Shown: positions 34,865 through 44,417, counted from the first letter of the stretch. The stretch is 64,000 bases of DNA from Gemmobacter denitrificans (GCF_036964905.1 NZ_JBALHR010000001.1:310001-374000), one strand, 5' to 3'. Numbers and translations: made by a program. The notes: generated by a model not told the origin, from the letters alone.

Positions 34865-35524
34865 TCAGCGGGTTCCTTCGCCCAGACGGCGCTTCACATA
34901 GCCCGAAACCGTTTCGATCATCGGCTTCATATGGGCGTCTTCATTGCTGAAGAAGTGGTCGGCACCTTCCACCTGTTCATGGGTGATGGTGATGCCCTTC
35001 TGTTCATGCAGCTTGTTGACAAGCCCCACCGTATCCTTCGGCGGGGCAACCCGGTCAGCGGTCCCGTTGATGATGAGCCCGGAAGACGGGCAGGGCGCAA
35101 GGAAGCTGAAATCATACATATTTGCCGGCGGAGAGACGCTGACAAAACCGGTGATCTCGGGCCGCCGCATCAACAGCTGCATCCCGATCCATGCGCCAAA
35201 GCTGAAGCCGGCAACCCAGCAATGCTTGGCGTTCTGGTTCATCGATTGCAGGTAATCCAGCGCGCTGGCCGCATCCGACAATTCGCCAATGCCCTGATCA
35301 TATTCGCCCTGGCTGCGCCCCACGCCGCGGAAGTTGAAACGCAGCACGGTGAAGCCCAGATTGTGAAAGGCATAGTGCAGGTTGTAGACGACCTTGTTGT
35401 TCATCGTGCCGCCGAACTGCGGATGCGGATGCAGGATGATGGCGATGGGGGCGTCACGTTCCTTCTGCGGGTGATAACGGCCTTCCAGACGGCCTTCGGG
35501 GCCGGCAAAGATCACTTCGGGCAT
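34865..35524 (-). CDS. Alpha/beta hydrolase
   Basis: A 219-residue hydrolase. Start at ATG 35524 (MPEVIFAGPEGRLEGRY); an upstream ATG-like codon in frame would add 10 residues. ILHPHPQFGGTM forms the oxyanion region, GFSFGAWIG holds the nucleophilic serine, and VEGADHFF the catalytic histidine. It belongs to the COG2945 group. Substrate unknown. Divergent from the Rrf2 regulator with 142 bases between. Confidence 0.88.
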   Translation of the reverse strand: MPEVIFAGPEGRLEGRYHPQKERDAPIAIILHPHPQFGGTMNNKVVYNLHYAFHNLGFTVLRFNFRGVGRSQGEYDQGIGELSDAASALDYLQSMNQNAKHCWVAGFSFGAWIGMQLLMRRPEITGFVSVSPPANMYDFSFLAPCPSSGLIINGTADRVAPPKDTVGLVNKLHEQKGITITHEQVEGADHFFSNEDAHMKPMIETVSGYVKRRLGEGTR

Positions 35525-35666
35525 TTCGTCGCCTTTTTGTCCTGTCCCGCCCATGGTGATTGCGCAATCCGGGCGGTTGAATTAAGTCCATCTGGCCTGG
35601 CCAGTGGGGGTTGACGTGAGTTAAGCGCCCCGGGGCCTTGCGTCAATGGATTTGGGGGGCGGGGCG

Positions 35667-36128
35667 ATGAAACTCTCGACGAAGGGGCGCTATGCCATGG
35701 TGGCGCTGGCCGATCTGGCGCTGGCAAAGCCGGACGAGCTGGTATCGCTGGCCGAAATTTCCAAACGTCAGGACATCTCGCTGCCCTATCTGGAACAGCT
35801 TTTCGTCAAGCTGCGCCGGGCACAGTTGGTCGAGGCGGTGCGCGGCCCGGGTGGCGGCTATCGTCTGGCCAGATCGCCCGCAGAAATCCGCGTGTCCGAA
35901 GTGATGGAGGCGGTCGAGGAAACCGTGAACGCCATGCATACCGGCGCGGGGGCCACGGGGGCCGTGTCGGGGTCGCGGGCGCAATCGCTGACCAACCGGT
36001 TGTGGGAGGGGCTTTCGGCCCATGTCTATGTCTTTCTGCACCAGACCCGGCTGTCGGATGTGATCCGCAACGAAATGCGGCCCTGTCCCGCAGTTCCCGC
36101 GCTGTTTCGCGTGGTGGATGAAGACTGA
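35667..36128 (+). CDS. Rrf2 family transcriptional regulator, lacks the Cys cluster
   Basis: A 153-residue Rrf2-type winged-helix regulator (MKLSTKGRYAMVALADLAL, then LPYLEQLFVKLRRAQLVEAVRGPGG). E. coli IscR uses three clustered cysteines as Fe-S ligands; here that region (residues ~90-110) has none and the only cysteine is Cys140. Rhodobacter IscR also lacks the classic cluster and binds Fe-S atypically, so this may be an IscR relative, but no suf/isc genes follow. ATG 35667 has GGGGCGGGG upstream. Confidence 0.82.
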   Translation: MKLSTKGRYAMVALADLALAKPDELVSLAEISKRQDISLPYLEQLFVKLRRAQLVEAVRGPGGGYRLARSPAEIRVSEVMEAVEETVNAMHTGAGATGAVSGSRAQSLTNRLWEGLSAHVYVFLHQTRLSDVIRNEMRPCPAVPALFRVVDED

Positions 36129-36166
36129 TCCCTAAACCTGCCCGGAACCACCAGAAAGCCAGCCCG

Positions 36167-37789
36167 ATGCGCGAGCGCCTTTATCTTTTCGACACCACGC
36201 TGCGCGATGGCCAGCAAACGCAGGGCGTGCAGTTTTCCATGCCCGAAAAGCTGCAGATCGCCCAGGCGCTGGATGATCTGGGGGTGGACTATATCGAAGG
36301 TGGCTGGCCCGGTGCCAACCCCACCGACAGCGATTTCTTCGCCGCCCGCCCGCAGACCCGCGCGACCTTTACGGCGTTTGGCATGACCAAACGCGCCGGA
36401 CGCAGCGCCGAAAATGATGATGTTCTGGCCGCCGTTCTGGATGCCGGCACGCCTGCCGTCTGTCTGGTGGGCAAGAGCCATGATTTCCATGTGACCACCG
36501 CGCTTGGCATCACGCTGGACGAAAATGTCGAGAACATCCGCGCCTCCATCGCCCATGTCATTGCCAAGGGACGCGAGGCGATGCTGGATGCCGAACATTT
36601 CTTTGATGGCTACAAGGCCAATCCCGATTATGCGCTGCGCTGCCTGATGGCGGCCCGCGATGCGGGGGCGCGCTGGATCGTGCTGTGCGATACCAATGGC
36701 GGCACCCTGCCCGAAGAGGTGGGCGCGATCACGGCGGCGGTGATTGCGGCAGGCATCCCGGGCGACCGGCTGGGCATCCATTGCCACGATGATACCGGCA
36801 ATGCGGTTGCCAACAGCCTGGCGGCGGTGCGGGCGGGCGCGCGGCAGGTGCAGGGCACGCTGAACGGGCTGGGCGAACGCTGCGGCAATGCCAATCTGAC
36901 GACGCTGATTCCGACGCTGCTGCTGAAGGAACCCTTTGCCAGCCGATTTGAAACCGGCATCACCCCGGCGGCGCTGGCCGGATTGCTGAAAACCTCGCGG
37001 ATGCTGGATGATATCCTGAACCGCGTGCCCTTGCGGTCGGCCCCCTATATCGGGGCTTCGGCCTTTTCCCACAAGGCAGGGCTGCATGCCAGCGCGATCC
37101 TGAAAGACCCCACCACCTATGAACATGTCGATCCGGGTCTGGTGGGTAATGCCCGGGTGATCCCGATGTCCAATCAGGCCGGGCAATCCAACCTGCGCGC
37201 CCGTCTTGCGGCAGCAGGGGTCGAGGTGGCGCCGGGCGATCCGCGTCTGTCGGCCATTCTGGACCAGATCAAGACGCGCGAGGATGAGGGCTATGCCTAT
37301 GACGGTGCGCAGGCCAGTTTCGAATTGCTGGCCCGCCGCGCGCTTGGGCTGTGCCCCGAATTCTTCGAGGTGAAGCGCTATCGCGTGACCGTGGAGCGGC
37401 GCAAGAACAAGTATAACGACATGGTCAGCCTGTCCGAGGCGGTGGTCGTGGTGAAGATCGGCGGCGAAAAGGTCATGTCGGTTTCGGACAGCATGGATCT
37501 TGACGGGTCGGACCGTGGCCCGGTCAATGCGCTGGCCAAGGCGCTTGGCAAGGATCTTGGCCCCTATCAGGCCTGTATCGACGACATGAAACTGGTCGAT
37601 TTCAAGGTCCGCATCACCCAGGGCGGGACCGAGGCCGTGACGCGTGTGATCATCGACAGCGAAGACGGGCAGGGGCGGCGCTGGTCCACCGTGGGGGTCA
37701 GCCCCAACATCGTGGATGCCAGTTTCGAGGCGCTGCTGGAGGCGATCCAGTGGAAGCTGATCCGCGATCATGTGGCACCTGCCGCATGA
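36167..37789 (+). CDS. cimA: (R)-citramalate synthase
   Basis: A 540-residue enzyme of the isopropylmalate-synthase superfamily, condensing acetyl-CoA with pyruvate to make citramalate, a threonine-independent route to isoleucine. FDTTLRDGQQTQGVQFS is the metal-binding start, HCHDDTGNAVANS the HxH metal site, and GLGERCGNANL the family glycine loop. A C-terminal allosteric (LeuA dimer) domain is present. The TGA overlaps the next gene's ATG. Confidence 0.93.
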   Translation: MRERLYLFDTTLRDGQQTQGVQFSMPEKLQIAQALDDLGVDYIEGGWPGANPTDSDFFAARPQTRATFTAFGMTKRAGRSAENDDVLAAVLDAGTPAVCLVGKSHDFHVTTALGITLDENVENIRASIAHVIAKGREAMLDAEHFFDGYKANPDYALRCLMAARDAGARWIVLCDTNGGTLPEEVGAITAAVIAAGIPGDRLGIHCHDDTGNAVANSLAAVRAGARQVQGTLNGLGERCGNANLTTLIPTLLLKEPFASRFETGITPAALAGLLKTSRMLDDILNRVPLRSAPYIGASAFSHKAGLHASAILKDPTTYEHVDPGLVGNARVIPMSNQAGQSNLRARLAAAGVEVAPGDPRLSAILDQIKTREDEGYAYDGAQASFELLARRALGLCPEFFEVKRYRVTVERRKNKYNDMVSLSEAVVVVKIGGEKVMSVSDSMDLDGSDRGPVNALAKALGKDLGPYQACIDDMKLVDFKVRITQGGTEAVTRVIIDSEDGQGRRWSTVGVSPNIVDASFEALLEAIQWKLIRDHVAPAA

Positions 37790-38556
37790 CGGGGGAGAAC
37801 ACAACGGCGGCCTGTGCGGCGCTGGTCGAACGGGCCGATCCTGAACGCTTTGCGGCGGCGATGGCGGCTGATCCCGGCGACCGTGCGACGCTCTTCACTC
37901 TGTACGCGTTCAACGCGGAACTGGCCCGCGCGCCCTGGGCGAGCAAGGAAGCGATGATCGCCGAAATGCGGCTGCAATGGTGGCATGATGTGATCGAGGC
38001 CGAGGCATCTGGCCCCGCCGCCCCGCATGAGGTGGCAAGCCCCCTGGGCGTGCTGATCCGCAGCCGCGCGCTGCCGCTTGCGCCCTTTGTGGCCATGGTC
38101 GCAGCGCGGCGATGGGACATCTACCGCGATCCCCATGCGGATGAGGCCGCACTTTGGGCCTATCTGGAGGATACGGGCGGGGCGCTGATGCTGCTGGCAC
38201 ATCGGGCGCTTGGGGGCAATGCCGCCGCAGATGGCGCGGCGCGGTCACTGGGGGCCGCTGCGGCGCTGGCCAATTACCTGCGGGCGGTTCCGCGGTTGGA
38301 GGAGCTGGGCCGCATCCCGCTGGTGGATGGCCGGACCGAGGCGGTTGCCGCCTTGGCCCGCGCAGGGCTTGACCGGCTGGCCGCAGCGCGCGGGGCGGGG
38401 GTGGCCCGAGGTGCGGCCCTTGGCGCGGTGCTGACGCGGCCTGTGCTGGACATGGCTGTGGCCGAGCCGGGCCGGGTTGCTGCGGGCGCGCTGATCCTGC
38501 CCGAATTCACCCGACGCAGGCGCCTGCTGTGGCAGTCATTGACGGGTCGCTTCTGA
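37786..38556 (+). CDS. Squalene/phytoene synthase-family protein (NDUFAF6-like)
   Basis: A 256-residue helical protein of the squalene/phytoene synthase fold (LFTLYAFNAELARAPWASKE, MRLQWWHDVIE). True phytoene synthases have two DxxxD motifs for diphosphate binding; the first is reduced here (WWHDVIEAE), and the second (DEAALW) is poor. That pattern fits the NDUFAF6 group, which aids complex I assembly, rather than a carotenoid enzyme. It overlaps cimA by 4 bases. Confidence 0.75.
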   Translation: MTGENTTAACAALVERADPERFAAAMAADPGDRATLFTLYAFNAELARAPWASKEAMIAEMRLQWWHDVIEAEASGPAAPHEVASPLGVLIRSRALPLAPFVAMVAARRWDIYRDPHADEAALWAYLEDTGGALMLLAHRALGGNAAADGAARSLGAAAALANYLRAVPRLEELGRIPLVDGRTEAVAALARAGLDRLAAARGAGVARGAALGAVLTRPVLDMAVAEPGRVAAGALILPEFTRRRRLLWQSLTGRF

Positions 38557-38569
38557 TCCGGGGCAAGGG

Positions 38570-39046
38570 TCAGCCCTTTCGGGCCAGCCATTCCCGCCGC
38601 AGGATCGAAAAATGCGGGCAATCGACCCAGAGCCCATCGGGCCTGCGCCAACATTCGCGAAACATACCCTCGGCGACAAAACCCAGCCGGGCAAAGACTG
38701 CCATCGCGCGGTGATTGTCGGCTGCGGTGTCCAGCCCGACACGGTTGGTGCCCGGATCGGCGAAAAGATGATCCACCAGGGCCGACAGAAATTCCCGTCC
38801 AGCGCCGTTCCCGGGCCGATCCATCGCGATGACCGAAATGCCGTCATTGCCCGGATCCCACAGATTGATCGTGGCAAATCCCAAGGGCCGATCCGGGGCC
38901 GTCCAGAGAAAGGCATGGCCAAGGACGATATGTTCGACCACCTCGCCCGGATCGGGGGGCGGCAGGAACATGGCATTCTCGGCCCGGGTCCAGACCTCGG
39001 TGATGAAAGCCGCGTCCTGATCTCGTGCCAGCCTCAACATGGTCAT
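38570..39046 (-). CDS. GNAT-family N-acetyltransferase
   Basis: A 158-residue acetyltransferase of the RimJ/RimL-like type (MDRPGNGAGREFLSALVDHLF as acetyl-CoA loop, ADNHRAMAVFARLGFVAEG near the end). Start at ATG 39046, which overlaps the glycosyltransferase stop by 4 bases. Substrate unknown. Its place in the glycosyltransferase operon may mean sugar or lipid modification. Confidence 0.83.
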   Translation of the reverse strand: MTMLRLARDQDAAFITEVWTRAENAMFLPPPDPGEVVEHIVLGHAFLWTAPDRPLGFATINLWDPGNDGISVIAMDRPGNGAGREFLSALVDHLFADPGTNRVGLDTAADNHRAMAVFARLGFVAEGMFRECWRRPDGLWVDCPHFSILRREWLARKG

Positions 39047-40272
39047 CCCCTGTCCCATGCGGCACCGCCGCGATTTCCGGTGGCCATGGCCCGTTCAAAC
39101 AGTGCCATGTAGCGCGGCGCCACCTTGTCCATCCGATAGGCGCTGCCTGACCCGGCAGCCCCCGCGCCAAGCCGCGCGCGTTCGGCCGGATCGGCCAACA
39201 GGCGGCGGATCTCGCGCAGCCAAAGATCATCGTCATCGGGCAAGAGCAGCCCGTTTTCGCCATGGCGGATCAGTTCGGGCAGAAAGCATTGGTCTGACCC
39301 GATCACCGCCCGCCCGCGCGCCATGATCTCCATCAGCCCCCAATTGGCGACCCCGTGGCGCAGCGGATAGAGAAACAGGTCGATCCCGTGCAGCAGTTGC
39401 GCATATTCGGCATAGGGCAGGCGGCCCGGAAATTCCACCGCGCGGGCGGCGGGGTAGCGGTCCAGCAGATGATCGCGAAAGCTGGTGCCCGCGCCATGGC
39501 GGCGCTGCACGAGTTGCTGCTCATAGCCATAGGTGGTTGCAGCCGGATCACCGATGGCGATGAAACGGGCCGGATCACCGTCGCGGATCATCCGGTCGGC
39601 CAGACGGATGAAGATTTCAAACCCTTTGGCACTGCTTAGATCACGGGCGGCAAAGCCGATCACCGGCCGGTCATCGCTGCGGGGGGCAGGTGCGGGCGTG
39701 GGTTCGATCTGGAACCCTTCGAACTGAACGGCGATGCGCGGCTGCAGTTCCGGTGGAAACAGGCTGCGCGCATAGGCCGAAGGCACGATGGTCAGCGCCG
39801 ATCGCAGCACCTGATGCAGGCTGAGCATTTCCATGTTGCGGTCCGTCAGCCGCTGGCTTTCATCGGGCGGATAGTCTGCCTGCCAGCCATGGGCGCGATA
39901 ACTGGGAAACTCCAGATAGCTGACAATGGGCGTATCAACCTCGTCATACAGGAACATCGGCGGGGCCCAAAGCCCGTGGCAGACAATCAGATCGGGGCGC
40001 CTGGTGGCGCTGAAGGCGCGCACAGCCTTGAGCAGGCCGCGCGACAGCCGGGCCGAGCGTTCGGTCTTGGCCGCATAGTAATAGTGGGTCTTGGTGTAAT
40101 CGCCATCGGGCGTAAAGGGCAGCAGGTTGGCATGCTGTGCCCCATAGCGGGCCACGTTGCCGGGCGTCGTCAGGAAATGCGCCTCGGCCAGCCCGGTCTG
40201 GTTCAGATGGGCGCAGAGCCCGGTGAACTGGCCGGGAAACACAGCACTGGCAAACAGGATCACTGGGGGCAT
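39043..40272 (-). CDS. Glycosyltransferase, GT4-like
   Basis: A 409-residue GT-B glycosyltransferase. The N-terminal Rossmann half begins ILFASAVFPGQFTGL, and the C-terminal half has PVIGFAARDLSSAKGFE and the family-4 nucleotide-sugar motif FLYPLRHGVANWGLMEIMARGRAV. Donor and acceptor unknown. It is followed by the overlapping GNAT gene; other polymer genes are not adjacent. Confidence 0.86.
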   Translation of the reverse strand: MPPVILFASAVFPGQFTGLCAHLNQTGLAEAHFLTTPGNVARYGAQHANLLPFTPDGDYTKTHYYYAAKTERSARLSRGLLKAVRAFSATRRPDLIVCHGLWAPPMFLYDEVDTPIVSYLEFPSYRAHGWQADYPPDESQRLTDRNMEMLSLHQVLRSALTIVPSAYARSLFPPELQPRIAVQFEGFQIEPTPAPAPRSDDRPVIGFAARDLSSAKGFEIFIRLADRMIRDGDPARFIAIGDPAATTYGYEQQLVQRRHGAGTSFRDHLLDRYPAARAVEFPGRLPYAEYAQLLHGIDLFLYPLRHGVANWGLMEIMARGRAVIGSDQCFLPELIRHGENGLLLPDDDDLWLREIRRLLADPAERARLGAGAAGSGSAYRMDKVAPRYMALFERAMATGNRGGAAWDRG

Positions 40273-40306
40273 CAGAACACCGGACGCAAATCTGGTCAGC
40301 AGAGGG

Positions 40307-40969
40307 TCATTTCGGCAGTTTGTCGTGCAGGAAGGACAGGGCGATCTGCAACCCGTCCGGCGCGATACCGTGACCGGTGCCCTCCATCACATGGCCATAA
40401 ACCTCGAACCCGGCGGCGGCGAGCGCCTCGCCCGCCTTGCCCATGTCGTCAAAGGGCACCATCTGATCGGCATCGCCATGGGCAAGCAGGACCGGCGGCT
40501 TGACCTTGGCCTCGGCCGCCAGAAGTTCCGGCTTCAACAGCCGCCCCGAAAACCCCACCACCCCGGCAATCGCCTGATCGCGGCGGGGGGCGATATGCAG
40601 GCTCATCATCGTCCCTTGCGAAAACCCGACCAATGCCAGTGCCTCGGGGGGCAGGCCTTCCTCGGCCAGTCTGGCATCCAGAAAGGCGTTCAGCAGGGTA
40701 ACCGACGTGGCCATGCCCGCCTCGGCGGCCTGGTGGCTGCTGCCATCCAGCCAAGGGATCGGAAACCACTGATAGCCGAATGGGTTGTTGGCGCAGGGCT
40801 GCGGGGCATTGGGGCTGTAGAACACCGTATCGGGCAGATGCGGGGCCAGGGGATCGGCCAGACCAAGCAGATCATCCCCATCCGCCCCATAGCCATGCAC
40901 GAACACCACCATCGAGCGCACCTTGCCCGACTTCGGCGCCTTGCGCCGCGATTCCAGTTGCTGTGTCAT
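40307..40969 (-). CDS. Phospholipase/carboxylesterase family hydrolase
   Basis: A 220-residue alpha/beta hydrolase of the YpfH/acyl-protein-thioesterase group: FVHGYGADGDDLLG (oxyanion), VGFSQGTMMSLH (nucleophilic Ser), HGDADQMVP (Asp) and GTGHGIAPDGL (His). The start at ATG 40969 overlaps the glycosylase gene by 4 bases. The natural ester is unknown. Confidence 0.88.
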   Translation of the reverse strand: MTQQLESRRKAPKSGKVRSMVVFVHGYGADGDDLLGLADPLAPHLPDTVFYSPNAPQPCANNPFGYQWFPIPWLDGSSHQAAEAGMATSVTLLNAFLDARLAEEGLPPEALALVGFSQGTMMSLHIAPRRDQAIAGVVGFSGRLLKPELLAAEAKVKPPVLLAHGDADQMVPFDDMGKAGEALAAAGFEVYGHVMEGTGHGIAPDGLQIALSFLHDKLPK

Positions 40970-41595
40970 CTGACGCCCTCGCGCTGTTTCAACACACGGT
41001 AGTAGGCCCAGAGCAGCCGCGCCGCAACCGCCCGCCATGGCGACCATGCGGCGGCGATGGCGCGCATCTGGCGTTCGTTGGGCCGTGCCTCCAGCGACAA
41101 CAACCCGCGCGCACCTTCTTGCAGTGCCAGATCGGCATGGGCAAAGACATCAGCCCGGCCCAGGCTGAACATCGCATAGATCTCCGCCGTCCAGGCACCG
41201 ATACCGGGCAGGGCGATCAGCCGGGCGATCACCTGTTCATCGGGCAAGCTGCGCAGCGCATCGAAATCGAGTTCCGCCTCCGACAGCGCGCGGGCATAGC
41301 GCAGTTTCGGGCGCGACAGGCCGCAATTGCGCAGATCCTCGTCACTGCCGGCGCGGATGGCAGCAGGGGTCACCAGACCTGCGGTCTGCAGCCGCCCCCA
41401 GATTGCCGCGGCCGAGGCGGTGGAAACCTGTTGGCTGACAATCGCGGACAAGAGTTCGGCAAAGCCTTCCGGCTTGCGTCGCAACGGCAATTCACCTGTC
41501 AATTCATAGGCCTGCGCAAATCTCTTGTCATGGCGTGACAGCCATTCCATCCCCTCGGCAATATCGGCCTGATCCGTGATGATGCGCCCGACCAT
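40966..41595 (-). CDS. DNA-3-methyladenine glycosylase II-like protein
   Basis: A 209-residue HhH-GPD base-excision glycosylase. The helix-hairpin-helix is LIALPGIGAWTAEIYAMF, followed by DVFAHADLALQEG with the catalytic aspartate, as in AlkA. It lacks the AlkA N-terminal domain, so it is of the short form. Start at ATG 41595. Co-transcribed with the esterase gene. Confidence 0.9.
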   Translation of the reverse strand: MVGRIITDQADIAEGMEWLSRHDKRFAQAYELTGELPLRRKPEGFAELLSAIVSQQVSTASAAAIWGRLQTAGLVTPAAIRAGSDEDLRNCGLSRPKLRYARALSEAELDFDALRSLPDEQVIARLIALPGIGAWTAEIYAMFSLGRADVFAHADLALQEGARGLLSLEARPNERQMRAIAAAWSPWRAVAARLLWAYYRVLKQREGVR

Positions 41596-41674
41596 GGTGT
41601 TCCCCCGCTTTTGGCGGCAGGGTGCGGCGGATTTCGGCCTTGCACAAGGGCGCGACAGCCGATTACCTCGCGCC

Positions 41675-42889
41675 ATGAGCCAGATCCAGACCGATGACCG
41701 CCTCGCGCGCCGCAACATGTGGGTCCTGATCGCCGCGCAGGCGGTGTTGGGCGCGCAGATGCCGGTGATCTTCACCATTGCCGGGCTTGCCGGGTCATCG
41801 CTGGCCAGCAATCCCTGCTGGGCCACGCTGCCCATCACGCTGACGGTGATCGGGTCCATGCTCTGGGCCCAGCCCCTGAGCGCGATCATGCAGCGATGGG
41901 GGCGGCGCACCGGATTCGTGATCGGCGCGCTGGCCGGGGCGGTGGGGGCGATGCTGGCGGCCTGGGGGTTGCAGATCGGGTCGTTCTGGCTGTTTTCGGC
42001 GGCCAGCCTGTTTACCGGTGGCTATATGTCGGCGCAGGGCTTCTATCGCTTTGCAGCCGCCGACATGGCGTCCGACGCATTCCGGCCCAAGGCGATTTCC
42101 GGGGTCATGGCGGGGGGGTTGGCCTCGGCCGTCTTCGGGCCGCAACTGGTGAACCTGACAGCGCAGGCGCTGGTGGTGCCCTTCCTTGGCAGCTATCTGG
42201 CGGTGATCGGGCTGAACCTGTTTGGCCTGTTCCTGTTTGCCGGGCTGCAGATCCCGAAACCCGTGCCACGCAGCGCCGGCGCCCCCGTGGGCCGCACAAG
42301 GGGCGCGCTGATCCGCGATCCGGCGATTGCGGTGGCGGTGATCTGTGCGACCGTGTCTTACGCCCTGATGAATCTGGTGATGACCTCATCCCCCCTGGCG
42401 GTGGTTGGCTGCGGTTTTGAAACCTCGGATGCGGCCAATATCGTATCGGCCCATGTGCTGGCCATGTATGCCCCGAGTTTCGTGACCGGCCATATCATCG
42501 CCCGTCTGGGCGTGGAAAAGGTGATCGCCCTTGGCCTGACCATTCTGGCCGCAGCTGGTGCGGTGGCCATGAGCGGGGTGGAGCTTGAGAAATTCTACAT
42601 TGCCCTGATCCTTTTGGGCATTGGCTGGAATTTCGGCTTTATCGGTGCCACCACCATGCTGGCGGCCCATCACGCCCCCAGCGAACGTGGCACCATGCAG
42701 GGGTTGAATGACTTCATCGTCTTTGGCGGCGTGTCGGTCGCCTCCTTCGCCTCGGGCGGGTTGATGAATTGTGCGGGCGGGTCGGTGCAGGCCGGCTGGT
42801 CGGCCGTGAACATGGCGATGCTGCCCTTCCTGATCCTCGCCGGTGGATCGCTCATCTGGTTTGCATTGCGCCCAAAGGAAACGCGCTGA
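41675..42889 (+). CDS. MFS transporter
   Basis: A 404-residue protein with about twelve hydrophobic segments and the MFS inter-helix loop QRWGRRTGFVIGALAG after helix 2. The N-terminus MSQIQTDDRLARRN is cytoplasmic. Substrate unknown; drug or metabolite export is typical. Divergent from the glycosylase gene. Confidence 0.86.
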   Translation: MSQIQTDDRLARRNMWVLIAAQAVLGAQMPVIFTIAGLAGSSLASNPCWATLPITLTVIGSMLWAQPLSAIMQRWGRRTGFVIGALAGAVGAMLAAWGLQIGSFWLFSAASLFTGGYMSAQGFYRFAAADMASDAFRPKAISGVMAGGLASAVFGPQLVNLTAQALVVPFLGSYLAVIGLNLFGLFLFAGLQIPKPVPRSAGAPVGRTRGALIRDPAIAVAVICATVSYALMNLVMTSSPLAVVGCGFETSDAANIVSAHVLAMYAPSFVTGHIIARLGVEKVIALGLTILAAAGAVAMSGVELEKFYIALILLGIGWNFGFIGATTMLAAHHAPSERGTMQGLNDFIVFGGVSVASFASGGLMNCAGGSVQAGWSAVNMAMLPFLILAGGSLIWFALRPKETR

Positions 42890-42943
42890 TCTGTCATGCG
42901 GGCGTCACTTTTGGCTGCGACAAGAACCGCGACAGCATGGGGC

Positions 42944-42971
42944 TTGTCAGGGTGCAAACGCCATATATAGT
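42944..42971 (+). promoter_or_regulatory. Sigma-70-type promoter of the HNH gene
   Basis: TTGTCA and TATAGT separated by 16 bases, the best such pair in this stretch, 77 bases before the HNH start codon. Confidence 0.55.
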
Positions 42972-42983
42972 TTCTCCTGTCAG

Positions 42984-43002
42984 GGCGGGTTCGCCCGCCT
43001 TT
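42984..43002 (+). terminator. Hairpin with T-run between MFS and HNH genes
   Basis: GGCGGG and CCCGCC around TTCG, then TTT. It ends the MFS transcript, but it also lies downstream of the promoter at 42944, so the HNH mRNA would start with it. Confidence 0.65.
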
Positions 43003-43048
43003 GCAGGCCGGTGGCGGTTTGCGGGACAAAGGCGGAGTTGTTAGCGGC

Positions 43049-43633
43049 ATGGACGGCGATTTCAGAACTTCCTTCGTGCGGGAACCGGCGAGTCTTCGGC
43101 AGTATCCGGCGCTGGTCTTGAATGCGGATTTTCGCCCGCTGTCCTATTATCCGCTCAGCCTCTGGCCCTGGCAGGAAGCGATCAAGGCGGTCTGTCTGGA
43201 CCGGGTTCAGATCCTTGCCGAATATGACGCGACGGTTCGAAGCCAGAGGGCAGAGTTTCGCATACCTTCGGTCGTTGTGCTGAAAGAATTCGTCAAACCC
43301 CAGAAGCGCGTGGCATTCACGCGCTTCAATCTTTTTCTGAGGGATGAATTCTGCTGCCAGTATTGCGGATCGAAGGGGGATCTGACCTTTGACCATGTGC
43401 TGCCCCGGTCGCGCGGTGGCATCACAAGCTGGGAAAATGTTGTGGCGGCCTGCAGCCCCTGCAATCTGAAGAAAGGGAGCAAGACCCTGAAGCAGATGGG
43501 CATGCGGCTGGCCAAGATCCCGCGTGCGCCTACGGCTGAAGAGATGCAGGCCCATGGCCGCCGCTTTCCGCCAAACCACCTGCATGACAGTTGGCTGGAT
43601 TATCTGTACTGGGACGCCGAGCTGGAAGCCTGA
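43049..43633 (+). CDS. HNH endonuclease
   Basis: A 194-residue protein with a zinc-bound HNH nuclease domain: CCQYCGSKGDLTFDHVLPRSRGG, then ENVVAACSPCNLKK. The two CxxC pairs hold zinc and the DHV and N residues form the active site. Start at ATG 43049 (MDGDFRTSFV). Such single-domain proteins are widespread in the group and their target is not known; it is not next to a phage. Confidence 0.88.
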   Translation: MDGDFRTSFVREPASLRQYPALVLNADFRPLSYYPLSLWPWQEAIKAVCLDRVQILAEYDATVRSQRAEFRIPSVVVLKEFVKPQKRVAFTRFNLFLRDEFCCQYCGSKGDLTFDHVLPRSRGGITSWENVVAACSPCNLKKGSKTLKQMGMRLAKIPRAPTAEEMQAHGRRFPPNHLHDSWLDYLYWDAELEA

Positions 43634-43718
43634 CGCTATCGTCATGTTTTTGTCGTAAATCTGTTACATTTCGCGACACCTCTGCCTATAGTGCCCTTCC
43701 ACAATGGCGGAGCGGGCG

Positions 43719-44417
43719 ATGTTGGTCAGTCTGGCAGCGGCAACCTTCAACATGTCAGTCGCGCTTGGATGCGGTGCCCTGATCGGGATGGAGCGCCAGA
43801 TCCGGCAGCGCAAGGCGGGCCTGCGTACCAATGCGCTGGTTGCCCTGGGGGCCGCCGCCTTTGTGGTGTTTTCCATGACACATGATACAGACACCAGCCC
43901 AAGCCGGGTGGCGGCGCAGGTCGTGTCGGGGATCGGCTTTCTCGGGGCCGGGATCATTTTTCGCGACGGGCTGAATGTGCATGGCCTGACTACGGCTGCG
44001 ACCATGTGGTGCGCTGCGGCGGTCGGGGTGCTGGCGGGGGGTGGCTATTGGGCCCATGCACTGGTGACGACGGCGCTGGTTGTCTTTGTGAACCTCGGGC
44101 TTCGGCCATTTGTTCAATGGCTCAAGCGCAAGACCGGTGCCAAGGGCGCGGCCTTGCGGCATTACAGCGTGGCGATCGCCTGCGGACCAGAGCGGGAAAG
44201 CGATGTGCGGACGCTGATGATGCGGACACTTGGCATGGGGGGCTGGCAGGTGGCCGAACTGGCGCTGGAACGGATCGACGGGGGCGACTCGGTCCGGTTG
44301 GTGGCCGATGTCTCGGCGGTCACCAAGACCGAACATGATCTTGAACAACTGGTGTCGCGCCTTGCCGTTGAGCCGGGGCTGAAATCGGTACGCTGGCAGG
44401 TCATGGACGAGGCGTAG
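43719..44417 (+). CDS. MgtC/SapB family protein
   Basis: A 232-residue membrane protein with four or five N-terminal segments and the MgtC signatures CGALIGMERQIRQRKAGLRTN and GIGFLGAGIIF, followed by a soluble ACT-like C-terminal domain (~145-232). MgtC proteins modulate ATP synthase and magnesium stress. ATG 43719 has GGAG six bases upstream; an ATG at 43704 is possible. Confidence 0.88.
   Translation: MLVSLAAATFNMSVALGCGALIGMERQIRQRKAGLRTNALVALGAAAFVVFSMTHDTDTSPSRVAAQVVSGIGFLGAGIIFRDGLNVHGLTTAATMWCAAAVGVLAGGGYWAHALVTTALVVFVNLGLRPFVQWLKRKTGAKGAALRHYSVAIACGPERESDVRTLMMRTLGMGGWQVAELALERIDGGDSVRLVADVSAVTKTEHDLEQLVSRLAVEPGLKSVRWQVMDEA

Noticed and set aside
37786..38556. Calling the gene crtB (phytoene synthase)
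   Set aside because: The diphosphate-binding DxxxD motifs are poor and no carotenoid genes are nearby; an NDUFAF6-like role fits better.
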